A stretch of 64,000 nucleotides of DNA from Paenibacillus sp. H1-7. GTDB taxonomy: Bacteria; Bacillota; Bacilli; Paenibacillales; NBRC-103111. Location of the stretch: assembly GCF_022354825.1 (NCBI RefSeq), contig NZ_CP031168.1, forward strand, positions 7,113,501 to 7,177,500, written 5' to 3'. Both the position numbers and the translations under genes were made by a program. The number at the start of each line of letters is the position of its first letter. Within the stretch, counting starts at the first letter, position 1. Of the stretch, positions 49,283-57,775 are shown in pieces. Under the pieces are notes generated by a model, which did not search any database, was not told the DNA's origin, and saw only the letters and a program-made list of their open reading frames with translations.

Positions 49283-50019
49283 CCCGTCAGCCTCCTTTCC
49301 AAGAAGAGAACGAATTTATCCATTGCTAATCCGATAATACCGATCACGATAATACCAAGAATGACGACTTCCATCCGGAAGTAAAGACTGGCCTCCATGA
49401 TCATGTTGCCGAGTCCTTTGCTCGCTCCCGTCAGCTCTGCAGCTACCAATGTCGTCCACGCCGCGGCCAAACCGAGCCGAACGCCGACCAGAATGTATGG
49501 AAACGAAGCCGGTACGATAACCTCGAAAAAGATGTCTCTGTCTCTTGCTCCAAGAACGCGGGAGGCGCGGATCAGCGTCGGGTCGACATTGCGTACGCCC
49601 TGAAAAATCGAGATAACCATAACGAGAAACGTCGATACGAAAATGACCGTCACCTTGGCGGATTCCCCTACGCCCTGCGCTACGATAACAAGCGGAATAA
49701 GCGCAATAGGAGGAATCGTGCGGAAAAATTGGATCCAAGGCTCGACCACGGATCGGATGACGCTGTACCAGCCCATAAGAAAGGCTACGGGGATCGCTAC
49801 GATCAGCCCAAGCGAAAAGCCTCCGAGCACGCGGAACAGGCTGGCCCCGATATTCGTCCACATGCGGCCGCTGGACACTTCTTCGATCAGCGTGCCGACT
49901 ACGATGGTCGGATTCGTAATTATCGCTCCTACGGCCGGTATGGCCGACAACACATACCATAGTGCAATCCCGACGATGATGGAAATGACAGTTAGTAATC
50001 CATTCGGAATTTTTTTCAA
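49258..50019 (-). CDS. ABC transporter permease, SsuC/TauC type
   Basis: A 253-residue inner membrane protein with six helices (LLTVISIIVGIALWYVLSA; LGGFSLGLIVAIPVAFLMGW; VTVIFVSTFLVMVISIFQGV; ILVGVRLGLAAAWTTLVAAE; VVILGIIVIGIIGLAMDKFV). The EAA-type loop for ATPase contact is RASRVLGARDRDIFFEVIVP. FFRTIPPIALIPLVIVAQGV is characteristic of the nitrate/sulfonate group. It starts 63 bases after the sulfatase stop and overlaps the ATPase gene, so all are one transcript. Confidence 0.92.
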   Translation of the reverse strand: MKKIPNGLLTVISIIVGIALWYVLSAIPAVGAIITNPTIVVGTLIEEVSSGRMWTNIGASLFRVLGGFSLGLIVAIPVAFLMGWYSVIRSVVEPWIQFFRTIPPIALIPLVIVAQGVGESAKVTVIFVSTFLVMVISIFQGVRNVDPTLIRASRVLGARDRDIFFEVIVPASFPYILVGVRLGLAAAWTTLVAAELTGASKGLGNMIMEASLYFRMEVVILGIIVIGIIGLAMDKFVLFLERRLTGWQEVRNA

Positions 50020-50082
50020 AGGGAACAGCCTCCTTCTTTACGGATTATGACTTGTATGGGGTTTGCTTTCTTGCTGCCGATC

Positions 50083-51543
50083 TTATCCGTCATAAGCGGG
50101 CTGCAAAGCTTCTTTGGAATACGTGCGGCGCAGCTGATCGGCGGCTTCACTCCACCCTTTGCGGTCCAATCGGCGAATCCAGTCCTCCGCGCTCAAATAT
50201 TTCCAAGGCCCCGTTTCGATCACTTTTTGCATCGGGTCTACCTTATAGCCCGGCTTGCGCGCTTGCTCATGCTGCCATTGGGTGAGACGGTGGTCCATTT
50301 CCTTCACGATGTCAGGGTATTGGTCCGCCACATTGACCGTCTGATTCGGATCGTTCTCCATGTCGTACAAGGTCACTTCGTCAAAGTGCAGGTATAGACC
50401 CGGGTGATAGGTGCGGATAAAATACCACCGGGCATCCCGAACCGCGCGCTGGCATACGTACAAAGCATGATCCATGACGAGGTAGTCACGGCCCTCCCAA
50501 TGCTCTCCTCTCAGCGCCGGCAGGAACGACTTGCCGTCCCAGCCGGACGGTACTTCAAGGCCTGCGAGCTCGGCGATCGTCGCGATGACGTCGACATTGT
50601 AGACGAATCCGTCGATGGCTTGCCCCTGCTGTGTCATACCGGGTACGGTCATGATCAGCGGAAGATGATGGACCGCTTCGGTAGCGCTGGCATGCTCGAT
50701 GTAGATGCCCTGCTCGCCCATCGATTCCCCGTGATCCGCGCTAATGACGAAGCATATCTCGTCTTCGATGCCCAGCTCGCGCAGCGTGTCGAGCAGCTGG
50801 CCGACGTGCCGGTCCATATAGCTGATGCCGCCGTCGTATCCGTCTACCGCGTGCTTGAAATCATCCCTGTTGGAAATGCGTCCCGGCATCGTGGCCGGAT
50901 AGCTGTCTCCCCAATGCAGGAACGTCGCCGACCGCGGGAAGCTGTCCTTCTGCTGCGAAGCAATCGCCGCTTCATCCGGGAACGGTTTGACCGGAGTGTC
51001 CTTCCACTGCTCCATATATTCGATCGGATACGTATAGAACGTGTGAGGATCCCAGTATTGAATATGCAAAAAGTAATTGTCTTCCTTGCCGTGCTGCTTC
51101 AGCCAAGGGATGACGGCATCGTTCACCTCGTCGGCGTTCTCGTTGCCCTCCTTCAGCGAATGGGTATGCACTTCGTTCCAGCCGGCAAAATACCACCAGG
51201 CATGGTGCCTGTCACCGAACGACGAGAATGTAACCGTCTTCATTCCAGCTTCACGTAAATACCTTGTGAAAAAAGGAACCTCTCTGCTGTGGCCGTCCCC
51301 CTCGGGATATTGAAATTCGCCGCCGGGTCCCCAATGGGTCAAGGCTCCATGGTTGATGCCGAAGCGTCCGGATACGAAGCTGGCCCGGGACGGAACGCAC
51401 GGTGACGATGCGCAGTAGCAGCTGTTGAAGCGCACGCCTTTGCTTGCGATGGAATCAATGTTGGGCGTCGTATTCCGGTTATATCCGTAGCAGCCCATAT
51501 GATCGGGACGAAGCGAATCGATATCCAAATAAATGATTCTCAT
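50083..51543 (-). CDS. Cys-type sulfatase
   Basis: A 486-residue type I sulfatase/alkaline phosphatase-fold enzyme. Metal ligands begin with YLDIDSLRPDHMG (5-17). The modification motif is C49-V-P-S-R in SSPCVPSRASFVSGR, in which Cys must become formylglycine, so a maturase is needed from elsewhere. Later ligands lie in HIQYWDPHTFY and VISADHGESMGEQG. The C-terminal part has the YMENDPNQTVNVADQYPDIV-like motif of sulfatases (here DMENDPNQTVNVADQ). No signal peptide is seen, so it acts in the cytoplasm, which fits an importer encoded in the same operon. Substrate unknown; a small sulfate ester entering by the ABC importer is the simplest reading. Confidence 0.9.
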   Translation of the reverse strand: MRIIYLDIDSLRPDHMGCYGYNRNTTPNIDSIASKGVRFNSCYCASSPCVPSRASFVSGRFGINHGALTHWGPGGEFQYPEGDGHSREVPFFTRYLREAGMKTVTFSSFGDRHHAWWYFAGWNEVHTHSLKEGNENADEVNDAVIPWLKQHGKEDNYFLHIQYWDPHTFYTYPIEYMEQWKDTPVKPFPDEAAIASQQKDSFPRSATFLHWGDSYPATMPGRISNRDDFKHAVDGYDGGISYMDRHVGQLLDTLRELGIEDEICFVISADHGESMGEQGIYIEHASATEAVHHLPLIMTVPGMTQQGQAIDGFVYNVDVIATIAELAGLEVPSGWDGKSFLPALRGEHWEGRDYLVMDHALYVCQRAVRDARWYFIRTYHPGLYLHFDEVTLYDMENDPNQTVNVADQYPDIVKEMDHRLTQWQHEQARKPGYKVDPMQKVIETGPWKYLSAEDWIRRLDRKGWSEAADQLRRTYSKEALQPAYDG

Positions 51544-51590
51544 AGTGTCGTTGACCTCCTGCTCACTCTATCGTTGTTGGATTTATTGCT

Positions 51591-51644
51591 ATTATAGGAG
51601 AGAAATGAGCCGCTCAAAAGGTTGAACTATTTTCAAACCTTTTG
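51591..51644 (-). promoter_or_regulatory. Promoter and candidate operator of the sulfatase operon
   Basis: Minus strand TTTTGA (51614-51619), 17 bases, TATAAT (51591-51596). An inverted repeat with arms CAAAAGGTT (51615-51623) and AACCTTTTG (51636-51644) covers the -35 box, in a position for repression. Confidence 0.6.
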
Positions 51645-51666
51645 GCCTAGCCCTTGTCAACGCAAA

Positions 51667-51700
51667 CAGGCCGACTGGAGCTTGGTCTCCAGTCGGCCTG
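51667..51700. other. Perfect 14-bp inverted repeat
   Basis: CAGGCCGACTGGAG, six-base loop, CTCCAGTCGGCCTG. There is no strong T run on either side (only TTTGCG on the minus side), so termination is uncertain. The rest of 51545-51925 shows promoters but no gene. Confidence 0.6.
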
Positions 51701-51925
51701 CCATGCAGCGCTGCGATGCGCGCCTATTCGGTTCGCGTACCGCAATCTATATTAAGGGGGTCGAGTATTATAATAACGCCCGTTTCTTAAAGCGACATGA
51801 ACGAAACCTTATAGAAACATTAAATTCGTGACATGCTTATTAAGGATGTCTTTTTTTTACATGCAGGACCGAATCGCCTTATGCTATAAATAGATTGCTG
51901 CAGCAAAACAAAAGGAGGAATCGAT

Positions 51926-52291
51926 ATGTTCAACAAAATAGCGACCGTATCCGTATATGTAGACGATCAGGAAAAAGCCGAAGCATTCTGGGTCGAGCAA
52001 GTAGGCTTCGAAATCCAAAAGAAAATTCCAATGGGACCCCATGCGTTCTGGATGGAGCTGTCTCCTCCGGGCGCGGAAAGCTGCATCACGATTTATCCGA
52101 AATCCATGATGCCTGAAGCAGGAGCGCAAACCTTGGGCATCGTCTTTCAAACCGACGACATTCAGGCCGCTTACGCCAAGCTGAAAGCGAAAGGTGTAGA
52201 GATCGAGGAGCCTAAGGAGCTCGGCTTCGGTATTTTCGCTCAATTTAAAGATAACGACGGCAATGTATTCGGCCTCCGTCAGCATAAATAA
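51926..52291 (+). CDS. VOC-family protein, small
   Basis: A 121-residue VOC protein: MFNKIATVSVYVDDQEKAEA, FWVEQVGFEIQ, then a second module TLGIVFQTDDIQAAYAKLKA and FGIFAQFKDNDGNVFGLRQ. The final D-N-D-G-N-V-F-G-L is the usual end of the second module of the bleomycin-resistance/extradiol superfamily. AAAGGAGGAATCGAT precedes the ATG. It stands alone, with a terminator-like hairpin behind it. Metal ligands appear reduced, so it could be a binding protein rather than an enzyme; that is an inference. Confidence 0.83.
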   Translation: MFNKIATVSVYVDDQEKAEAFWVEQVGFEIQKKIPMGPHAFWMELSPPGAESCITIYPKSMMPEAGAQTLGIVFQTDDIQAAYAKLKAKGVEIEEPKELGFGIFAQFKDNDGNVFGLRQHK

Positions 52292-52312
52292 ATCGCCAAC
52301 AGCCCTTTCGAC

Positions 52313-52342
52313 AAAAAGCCCTCTTCATCAAGAAGAGGGCTT
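52313..52342 (-). terminator. Terminator of the Gln-rich gene
   Basis: AAGCCCTCTT and AAGAGGGCTT arms; on the minus strand the hairpin is followed by a T run. Confidence 0.75.
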
Positions 52343-52348
52343 CGCATT

Positions 52349-52684
52349 CTACTGGTACATTGCACCGCGGTTATATGCGGAGTAGGCTTGGTTCTGGTTC
52401 TGGAATGCCATGTTTGCTTGCTGCTGACGGACCGATTGCTCCATTTGCGCGCACATTTGCAAACATTCCTGCATGCGCTGAATGGCCGTCTGATGGCCTT
52501 GGAGCGTCATTTGGATCATCTGGGACGCTTGACGCTCACGCTGAGCCAGCATCTCAAGCTGTTGAGCATTTTGCTGCTCTTGGCGAAGCATTTGCTCATA
52601 ATTCTGACTTGCCTGCTGTGTTTGCTGAATCAGCTGCCCAATCGTTTGCTGGCAATGCTGAAGCTGTTGAATAACCTGGTGCAT
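52349..52684 (-). CDS. Gln-rich coiled-coil protein, 111 aa, unknown
   Basis: About one third of the residues are Gln. It reads MHQVIQQLQHCQQTIGQLIQ, then a long helical region (QMLRQEQQNAQQLEMLAQRE) and a tail FQNQNQAYSAYNRGAMYQ. Heptad-like spacing of Leu, Ile and Met suggests a coiled coil. There is no signal peptide. ATG 52684 was chosen because AAGGAGG lies twelve bases upstream and the upstream 60 residues of the longer frame have a different composition. Small Gln-rich proteins of this form occur in endospore formers and may be coat or structural proteins, but I do not recognise a named family. Confidence 0.7.
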   Translation of the reverse strand: MHQVIQQLQHCQQTIGQLIQQTQQASQNYEQMLRQEQQNAQQLEMLAQRERQASQMIQMTLQGHQTAIQRMQECLQMCAQMEQSVRQQQANMAFQNQNQAYSAYNRGAMYQ

Positions 52685-52752
52685 GGATAAGTGCCTCCTT
52701 GAAATCCTGCGGAATTTGTGAACCTGTACTATTGTCCCTATCTCAACGAGGA

Positions 52753-53394
52753 TTATACATGGTATCCGTCGTCCAAAAGGATAATCGGCCCCGATGGCTT
52801 CAGCACATCGTGCTGCTTGAGCATCCATTTCTGGAATTCCGAAGGAGTAACTCCCAGGCAAAGCTTGAACTCTTTGGAGAAATGAGCATAATCGTAATAG
52901 CCTAAATCAAGCATGCATTGGTGAAGGTCAACGTCCGGATGGAACAAAATCCGCAGCCGCGCCTTATTGAACCGGGTAATTTTGTGAAGTCTTTTGCCGG
53001 ACATCCCGATGAGCTCAGAGCATATTCGTTCGAATTGCCTTTGGGAATAACCGCTTTCCTCAATCGCTTTATGGATGCTATATTGCATAGGCTCGTAATA
53101 CAGCTTCGATAAGATGGGGATCATGGGGTTACCGATAGCCGAAGGCCGAAGGATGGAATGCAAGTAAGTCTGGAGCACGCCCACCGCTTCATCCAGATTT
53201 GCGTGCGCCAGCCGCTCCTCCAGAAGCTGTACCTGCTCTGCCCCGAGCAAGTGCGATAACGGCACGATCCGGTCAACGAGCGGTTTGACGGGAATCTCTG
53301 TAAAAGCCGAAAGCCCTCAAGGCAGTAAGCGTATACCGAATAATCGGAGCTTCCCATGTGCGGCAAGCCTGTAATAGCGGGATAAAGGGCCGTA
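52753..53394 (-). pseudogene. Decayed AraC-family regulator (frameshifted, 5' part missing)
   Basis: The intact 3' part (from residue MPLSHLLGAEQVQLLEERLA) ends in a typical AraC HTH: IEESGYSQRQFERICSELIG, LHKITRFNKARLRILF, MLDLGYYDYAHFSKEFK. Upstream the protein continues in the same frame as GLSAFTEIPVKPLVDRIV to about 53310, then must change frame to LYPAITGLPHMGSSDYSVYA, and the frame ends at the stop of the ATPase gene (53395). The N-terminal part of the sensor domain is therefore lost and at least one frameshift is present. The gene was probably cut when the ATPase gene came to lie against it. Confidence 0.7.
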
Positions 53395-54105
53395 TTAATC
53401 CCGGAACAATTCCTCCAAAACCGCTTTCCTGTTCTCCAAAAACCGACGCGTCACAATATAATGCAGTGTATCTTCATAAGCAATTTCACCGATCGGGGCG
53501 GTATCGAAGTTGACGATTTGGGCATTCGGATAGCCAAGCAATAGGGGAGAATGCGTCGCGACAATAAATTGCGCTTCCTTCTCCAGATCCTTCATAATGC
53601 GCATAAGCGCCAACTGGCGTGCGGGAGAGAGCGCGGCCTCCGGCTCGTCCAACAAGTAAATCGCCTTTTTGCCGAACCGGTGCTGAAATAAAGATAAAAA
53701 TGCTTCTCCATGAGACTGCTTATGCAGAGATTTACCGCCGTAATATTGCAAGCTATCCGGAATTTCGTCCAGGTGGGAGGCAAAATGATAAAACGTTTCG
53801 GCACGCAGGAAAAATCCGTTCGTGATTTTTGGCATCCACGACAGCCTGATATAATCCCCTAACGAGGATCGGGAAGCGTCCACCTCGTAGCTATTGTTCC
53901 TTCCTCCCCCCGCTGTATTGAATCCGCATTGGTAGGCGATCGCTTCCAGAATGGTAGACTTGCCGGAGCCGTTCTCGCCAACGAAAAAAGTGACGTTGCC
54001 GTTAAACGCAATCTTCTCCGCATCGCGCAATGCTGGTATCGAGAAAGGATATTTTCTAACGTCAGGGAATTGATCTCTTAGAATGGAAACACTGCGCAGA
54101 AACAT
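53395..54105 (-). CDS. SMC/RecF-like AAA ATPase (COG3910 type)
   Basis: A 236-residue ABC-class ATPase without membrane segments. Walker A is FFVGENGSGKSTILEAIA (about 38-55), the signature-like segment QSHGEAFLSLF (about 130), Walker B KAIYLLDEPEAALSPARQLA and the H-loop FIVATHSPLLLGYPNA. There is no long coiled coil, unlike RecF or SMC. Such small single-domain ATPases are known as accessory or defence-related proteins, but the cellular role of this family is not established. AGAGGTGAATGAACC precedes the ATG. The decayed AraC gene lies directly behind. Confidence 0.85.
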   Translation of the reverse strand: MFLRSVSILRDQFPDVRKYPFSIPALRDAEKIAFNGNVTFFVGENGSGKSTILEAIAYQCGFNTAGGGRNNSYEVDASRSSLGDYIRLSWMPKITNGFFLRAETFYHFASHLDEIPDSLQYYGGKSLHKQSHGEAFLSLFQHRFGKKAIYLLDEPEAALSPARQLALMRIMKDLEKEAQFIVATHSPLLLGYPNAQIVNFDTAPIGEIAYEDTLHYIVTRRFLENRKAVLEELFRD

Positions 54106-54254
54106 GGTTCATTCACCTCTTTAGGTAAGCATAGATCGACTTCAATAACAACGGTTTAAGAACATATGTTTCCTTATATTATACATTGAATGAGGGTAAG
54201 AGCCAAGCCTGCACCTTTCTCCCTCCTTCCCGAAGCGCTGCTGCCTTCTATACC

Positions 54255-54294
54255 AAAAAGCCCGCATCCGGAATCATTGATTCGGGATACGGGC
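54255..54294 (-). terminator. Terminator of the siderophore-binding lipoprotein gene
   Basis: Minus strand GCCCG-ATCC-GAATC and complement around a short loop (54260-54294), followed by CTTTTTGG. Confidence 0.75.
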
Positions 54295-54314
54295 CGCAAG
54301 TCAGCAGGATTGGA

Positions 54315-55334
54315 CTATTTGAGCAAATACTTTTCCAAATCGTCAAGCAGCAAATGGGCCGACAAAATACCGCCGGATGAATTCCAAATGCCGTCGTTGA
54401 CCTTGATCGTCTTGCCTTTTTTCACAACGTCCAGGTTTTTCCACAACGGATCTTCCTGCCACAGCTTCTCGTTCTTCGTCGTTTCTCCCTTTTCGTCCTC
54501 CAGCGTGAAATAGAACATAATATCGCCATCCAGCTCCGGCATCCGTTCCCTGCTGATGATATCGGCGAACGTCTCTTTATCCTGTGCAGCAGGTCGCTTC
54601 AAGCCGACTTTCTTCAAAATGCCTCCGGCAAACGTATCTTGATAGTAGACGCGAACCTTGTCTGCCACGTAGAACCGGACGAGGGAGACCTTCGTATTGA
54701 CCTTGTCTCCCAGCTTTTGCTGCAGCTCTTTAACATGCTTGTCAAACTCGGCAAGCTTCTTGTCCCCTTCTTCCTTCTTGTTCAAAGCTTCCGCATACAG
54801 TTTAAAATTGATTAATGAGTCCGAGTTCGTTCTTTCCGAGAAAATCGTCGGAGCAATAGCAGATAATTGGTCATATATTTTCTCCTGACGCAGCTTGATT
54901 CCGATGATCAAATCGGGCTTCAAAGCAACGATTGCCTCCATGTTCGGCTGGTTCTCATCGCCGACGATCTGCACTCCGTCCAGTTTGTCTTTCAAATGAT
55001 CATACATAGGCTGGACACCCCATGCTTTAACCATACCGACCGGTTTGATACCAAGCGCCAGCGCGGCTTCAACCGCATCGTTGCCCAGAACGACAACCCG
55101 CTTGGGGTCGCCCTTAACCGTTGTTTCTCCCATGGCATGCTTTACCGTGTACGGCTTGCTCGCTTCCGGCTGCTTCGCCTGCTGATTTTGAGCCCCCGCA
55201 GCGGCCGCTCCGCCCGTTTTCTCACTGCCTGCCACCGGTACTGTGTTCGATGCTCCTCCCGATCCGCATGCGGATAAAATCAATGCCAGCGACAGCAGGA
55301 TAGCCACCACTGGAAATGTTGTTTTTCTAAACAT
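54315..55334 (-). CDS. Iron-siderophore ABC transporter substrate-binding lipoprotein
   Basis: A 339-residue FecB/FeuA-type protein. MFRKTTFPVVAILLSLALIL leads to lipobox ILSACGSGG. After a short Ala/Gln linker come the two lobes: VKGDPKRVVVLGNDAVEAAL, LKPDLIIGIKLRQEKIYDQL, APTIFSERTNSDSLINFKLY and LSAHLLLDDLEKYLLK at the end. It would bind a ferric siderophore outside the membrane. The start was moved from 55529 to 55334, where the signal peptide begins. A Fur box stands in the promoter, and a Btr-like activator gene is divergent. No permease or ATPase gene is adjacent, so it must share those of another uptake system. Confidence 0.9.
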   Translation of the reverse strand: MFRKTTFPVVAILLSLALILSACGSGGASNTVPVAGSEKTGGAAAAGAQNQQAKQPEASKPYTVKHAMGETTVKGDPKRVVVLGNDAVEAALALGIKPVGMVKAWGVQPMYDHLKDKLDGVQIVGDENQPNMEAIVALKPDLIIGIKLRQEKIYDQLSAIAPTIFSERTNSDSLINFKLYAEALNKKEEGDKKLAEFDKHVKELQQKLGDKVNTKVSLVRFYVADKVRVYYQDTFAGGILKKVGLKRPAAQDKETFADIISRERMPELDGDIMFYFTLEDEKGETTKNEKLWQEDPLWKNLDVVKKGKTIKVNDGIWNSSGGILSAHLLLDDLEKYLLK

Positions 55335-55357
55335 CTTGCTTCTCTCCCCTTTTTTTT

Positions 55358-55378
55358 GATAATGATAATTGTTATCAT
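55358..55378. promoter_or_regulatory. Fur box
   Basis: ATGATAATTGTTATCAT (55362-55378) is a 17-bp near-perfect palindrome and with the preceding TGATA matches the Fur site. It lies 24-44 bases before the lipoprotein start and would repress in iron-rich cells; it may also affect the divergent regulator. Confidence 0.87.
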
Positions 55379-55502
55379 TTAAATAGTGTATGGCATGGCA
55401 GATCGATCGTCCATGCTCTGGAGTATCCGTTTTGTTAAACGATACTACCTGAACCCCATTATATCCGGAGGTATTCCAAGAGCGGAGTTGAAGGAAGTGG
55501 CT

Positions 55503-57101
55503 ATGAACCGTACAAGAACCATCCCCCATACCCTGTATCTGCTGTCATCCATTCGGAAATACCGCAGCAGAAAACCGGTAACCGTACGCCGGAGAATCCC
55601 CGTTCCTATGCTTTGTTTTGTTGTCCAAGGCACCGGAGTGCTTACCCTAAATGAATCGGTCCATTCCATTGGGCCATTGCAGCTCTTTTACCTGCCGCCC
55701 GGCACATTCGTCGAAGCTGCGGCAAAAAGCGGCAGCCTGGAGTATTATCTTATTGTGATCGACGCCCGGACCGCCATTAAACGAAAAGGATATTGGCAGG
55801 TTGCCGGTTCCGCAGAACTCCACCCGTTACTGTCCCGAGGCCACGTGCCTATTGGCGACGGCAAACAAGCTCACCGGAGAATCGAGGAGCTTTACGACTC
55901 GCTTACCTTACGGTCTGGTACATGGCCCGCCGATCCGGACAGACAGCTCCAGTCGTTGATAGATTTCATAATCCGCGATCTGGCGGCCAAGCAGGAAGCA
56001 AGCCGTGCCGATGATGCCGGAATCGATCGTTGCATTGCCTACATGAGGCATTATTTTCATGAGAAAATAACGAGAAACACGCTGGCCGACATCGCCAAGC
56101 TGACTCCCAATGCTTTTTGCCGCAGCTTCAAGCGAAAAACAGGGCTGTCTCCGACCGATTTTCTAAACCGGATCCGCATTGATCATGCCAAGCTTCTGCT
56201 GTCACCCGGAAGCACAGTGAAGGACGTCGCTTCCGCTGTCGGCTACAGCAGCGAATATTATTTCAGCCGGATATTCAAGGAGTTCGTCGGTCTCCCCCCA
56301 ACGCTGTTTATCAAAAGAGAGCGATTGAAAGTCGCGATTGCCTCGCGCTGGGGCTTGCAAGATAACCTGTCGTCGATGGGCCTGGAGGCGGTCGCCGCCG
56401 TTGATTGCTACAAATATCCTGGTATAGGCGAAGCCGAGCACGGTCTGCGAATACTTGCCCAGCTGGAGCAGCTGAGGCTGGCCGCACCGGATCTGATTAT
56501 CGGCGATTACGCTCATCTCGCGTATTACGATGAGTTCAAGCAAATAGCTCCAACCGTCATTTTGGAGCACACTCTCGACTGGCGCGCGACCCACTTGAAA
56601 ATTGCCGAGCTCGTAGGGCGTGAACGCGAAGCGATACAAACGTTTCATCAGCTCGACGAGAGCATAGATGAAGCTCGCAACCGATTGAATCGCGCTAACG
56701 GAACGAAGACCGTCACCATCATGCAGGTCATACCGGGCTTATTGCGTATCCAAGGCACGATCCATCATCCGCTGAACGAGCTGATTTATAAGGAATTGGG
56801 GCTTCTGCCCGGCCGGTCGGTTCCGCGCAATAAAATGCGGGATGAATGGCAGCCGGAGGAGCTTACTGCCGTGGAAACGGATCAGCTGTTCACTATCACA
56901 TTCGGGAATCGCAATGAAGCGGAAGCGTTGGTATCCAAGCTTCAGCTGATCCCCGAGACTCCGTTGTCTCCTGCATCCCGGCAGCCGGGGCCCTTGTTCG
57001 TTCCGAACTGGCTTATTATGAGCTGGACCCCGGGGGGACGCAGACGCATTATTGAACAGGTTGTGGAGGCGCTGGCAACCCCTCATCCGGCTAGAAATTA
57101 A
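55503..57101 (+). CDS. AraC-type regulator fused to a siderophore-binding domain, Btr-like
   Basis: A 532-residue activator with three parts: an N-terminal cupin-like domain (about 10-130; VQGTGVLTLNESVHSIGPLQ), an AraC HTH (about 175-275; IAKLTPNAFCRSFKRKTGLS, VKDVASAVGYSSEYYFSRIF) and a C-terminal periplasmic-binding-protein-like domain (about 280-530; IASRWGLQDNLSSMGLEAVA, LAAPDLIIGDYAHL). In B. subtilis Btr uses the last domain to sense bacillibactin in the cytoplasm and activates feuABC. Here it is divergent from a FeuA-like gene, a matching context. ATG 55503 begins after AAGGAAGTGG; the upstream extension is rejected. Confidence 0.9.
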   Translation: MNRTRTIPHTLYLLSSIRKYRSRKPVTVRRRIPVPMLCFVVQGTGVLTLNESVHSIGPLQLFYLPPGTFVEAAAKSGSLEYYLIVIDARTAIKRKGYWQVAGSAELHPLLSRGHVPIGDGKQAHRRIEELYDSLTLRSGTWPADPDRQLQSLIDFIIRDLAAKQEASRADDAGIDRCIAYMRHYFHEKITRNTLADIAKLTPNAFCRSFKRKTGLSPTDFLNRIRIDHAKLLLSPGSTVKDVASAVGYSSEYYFSRIFKEFVGLPPTLFIKRERLKVAIASRWGLQDNLSSMGLEAVAAVDCYKYPGIGEAEHGLRILAQLEQLRLAAPDLIIGDYAHLAYYDEFKQIAPTVILEHTLDWRATHLKIAELVGREREAIQTFHQLDESIDEARNRLNRANGTKTVTIMQVIPGLLRIQGTIHHPLNELIYKELGLLPGRSVPRNKMRDEWQPEELTAVETDQLFTITFGNRNEAEALVSKLQLIPETPLSPASRQPGPLFVPNWLIMSWTPGGRRRIIEQVVEALATPHPARN

Positions 57102-57210
57102 CAACAGCTATCAATAAATAGAAGGAAAATTCAGCGTTCGGATGGAATACATAAATAACATTCGATGCGGGGAGCAGCAGCTTCTGCTATCAAAGAGGAG
57201 GATCCTAAAC

Positions 57211-57630
57211 ATGCAGGAACAGAACTATGGAAATCATAAAAGGCTTCATCCGCTTTTCCATTTCATCGGCTTTCCATTGGCTCTCATTACTTGGATAGCA
57301 TCTATTGTCTATTTCATCATGACGATCTCGTGGGTATCCTTCTTTGCCGTCATCGCGGCGACAAGCCTGATCATCACTTTTTTTCTCACACGGCTCTACG
57401 CAACGAAGCTTCAGGACCGCATCATACGAAACGAGGAAAATTTCCGCCATTACATGCTGACAGGAGATACATTGGACCCGCGGCTTACGGCCTCTCAAGT
57501 GGTTGCCTTGCGATTTGCCGGTGATGCGGAGTTCCCTGCCTTATGCAAAAAAGCCGCCAAGGAGAACCTGCAGCCCGCCGACATCAAAAAGGCGATCAAA
57601 CAGTGGCGCGCGGATGAGCATCGGGTCTAG
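57211..57630 (+). CDS. DUF6526-like small membrane protein
   Basis: A 139-residue protein starting MQEQNYGNHKRLHPLFHFIG, followed by two hydrophobic helices, FPLALITWIASIVYFIMTIS and VSFFAVIAATSLIITFFLTR, and a soluble helical C-terminal domain (KLQDRIIRNEENFRHYMLTG, DAEFPALCKKAAKENLQPAD). The QNYxNHxRxxPxFHF start is the sign of the DUF6526 family, whose function is unknown. The start at 57211 follows GAGGAGG; the longer frame from 57142 is not used. It is a single gene ended by a strong terminator. Confidence 0.8.
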   Translation: MQEQNYGNHKRLHPLFHFIGFPLALITWIASIVYFIMTISWVSFFAVIAATSLIITFFLTRLYATKLQDRIIRNEENFRHYMLTGDTLDPRLTASQVVALRFAGDAEFPALCKKAAKENLQPADIKKAIKQWRADEHRV

Positions 57631-57657
57631 CTCGGCATTATCTGCGGCAAATGTATC

Positions 57658-57705
57658 AAAAAAGCTTGGTCGGGGGTCGCGAAGACCTCCAACCAAGCTT
57701 TTTTT
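57658..57705. terminator. Bidirectional terminator
   Basis: AAAAAAGCTTGGT and ACCAAGCTTTTTTT arms with GGGGGTC/GACCTCC inside. It lies between the DUF6526-like gene and the convergent oxidoreductase gene. Confidence 0.88.
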
Positions 57706-57775
57706 CAAATACTGCACCATGCCTAGATTTTAGATAACAAAATTATCAGTGCTCGCAAACCGTTCTACGAATCGT

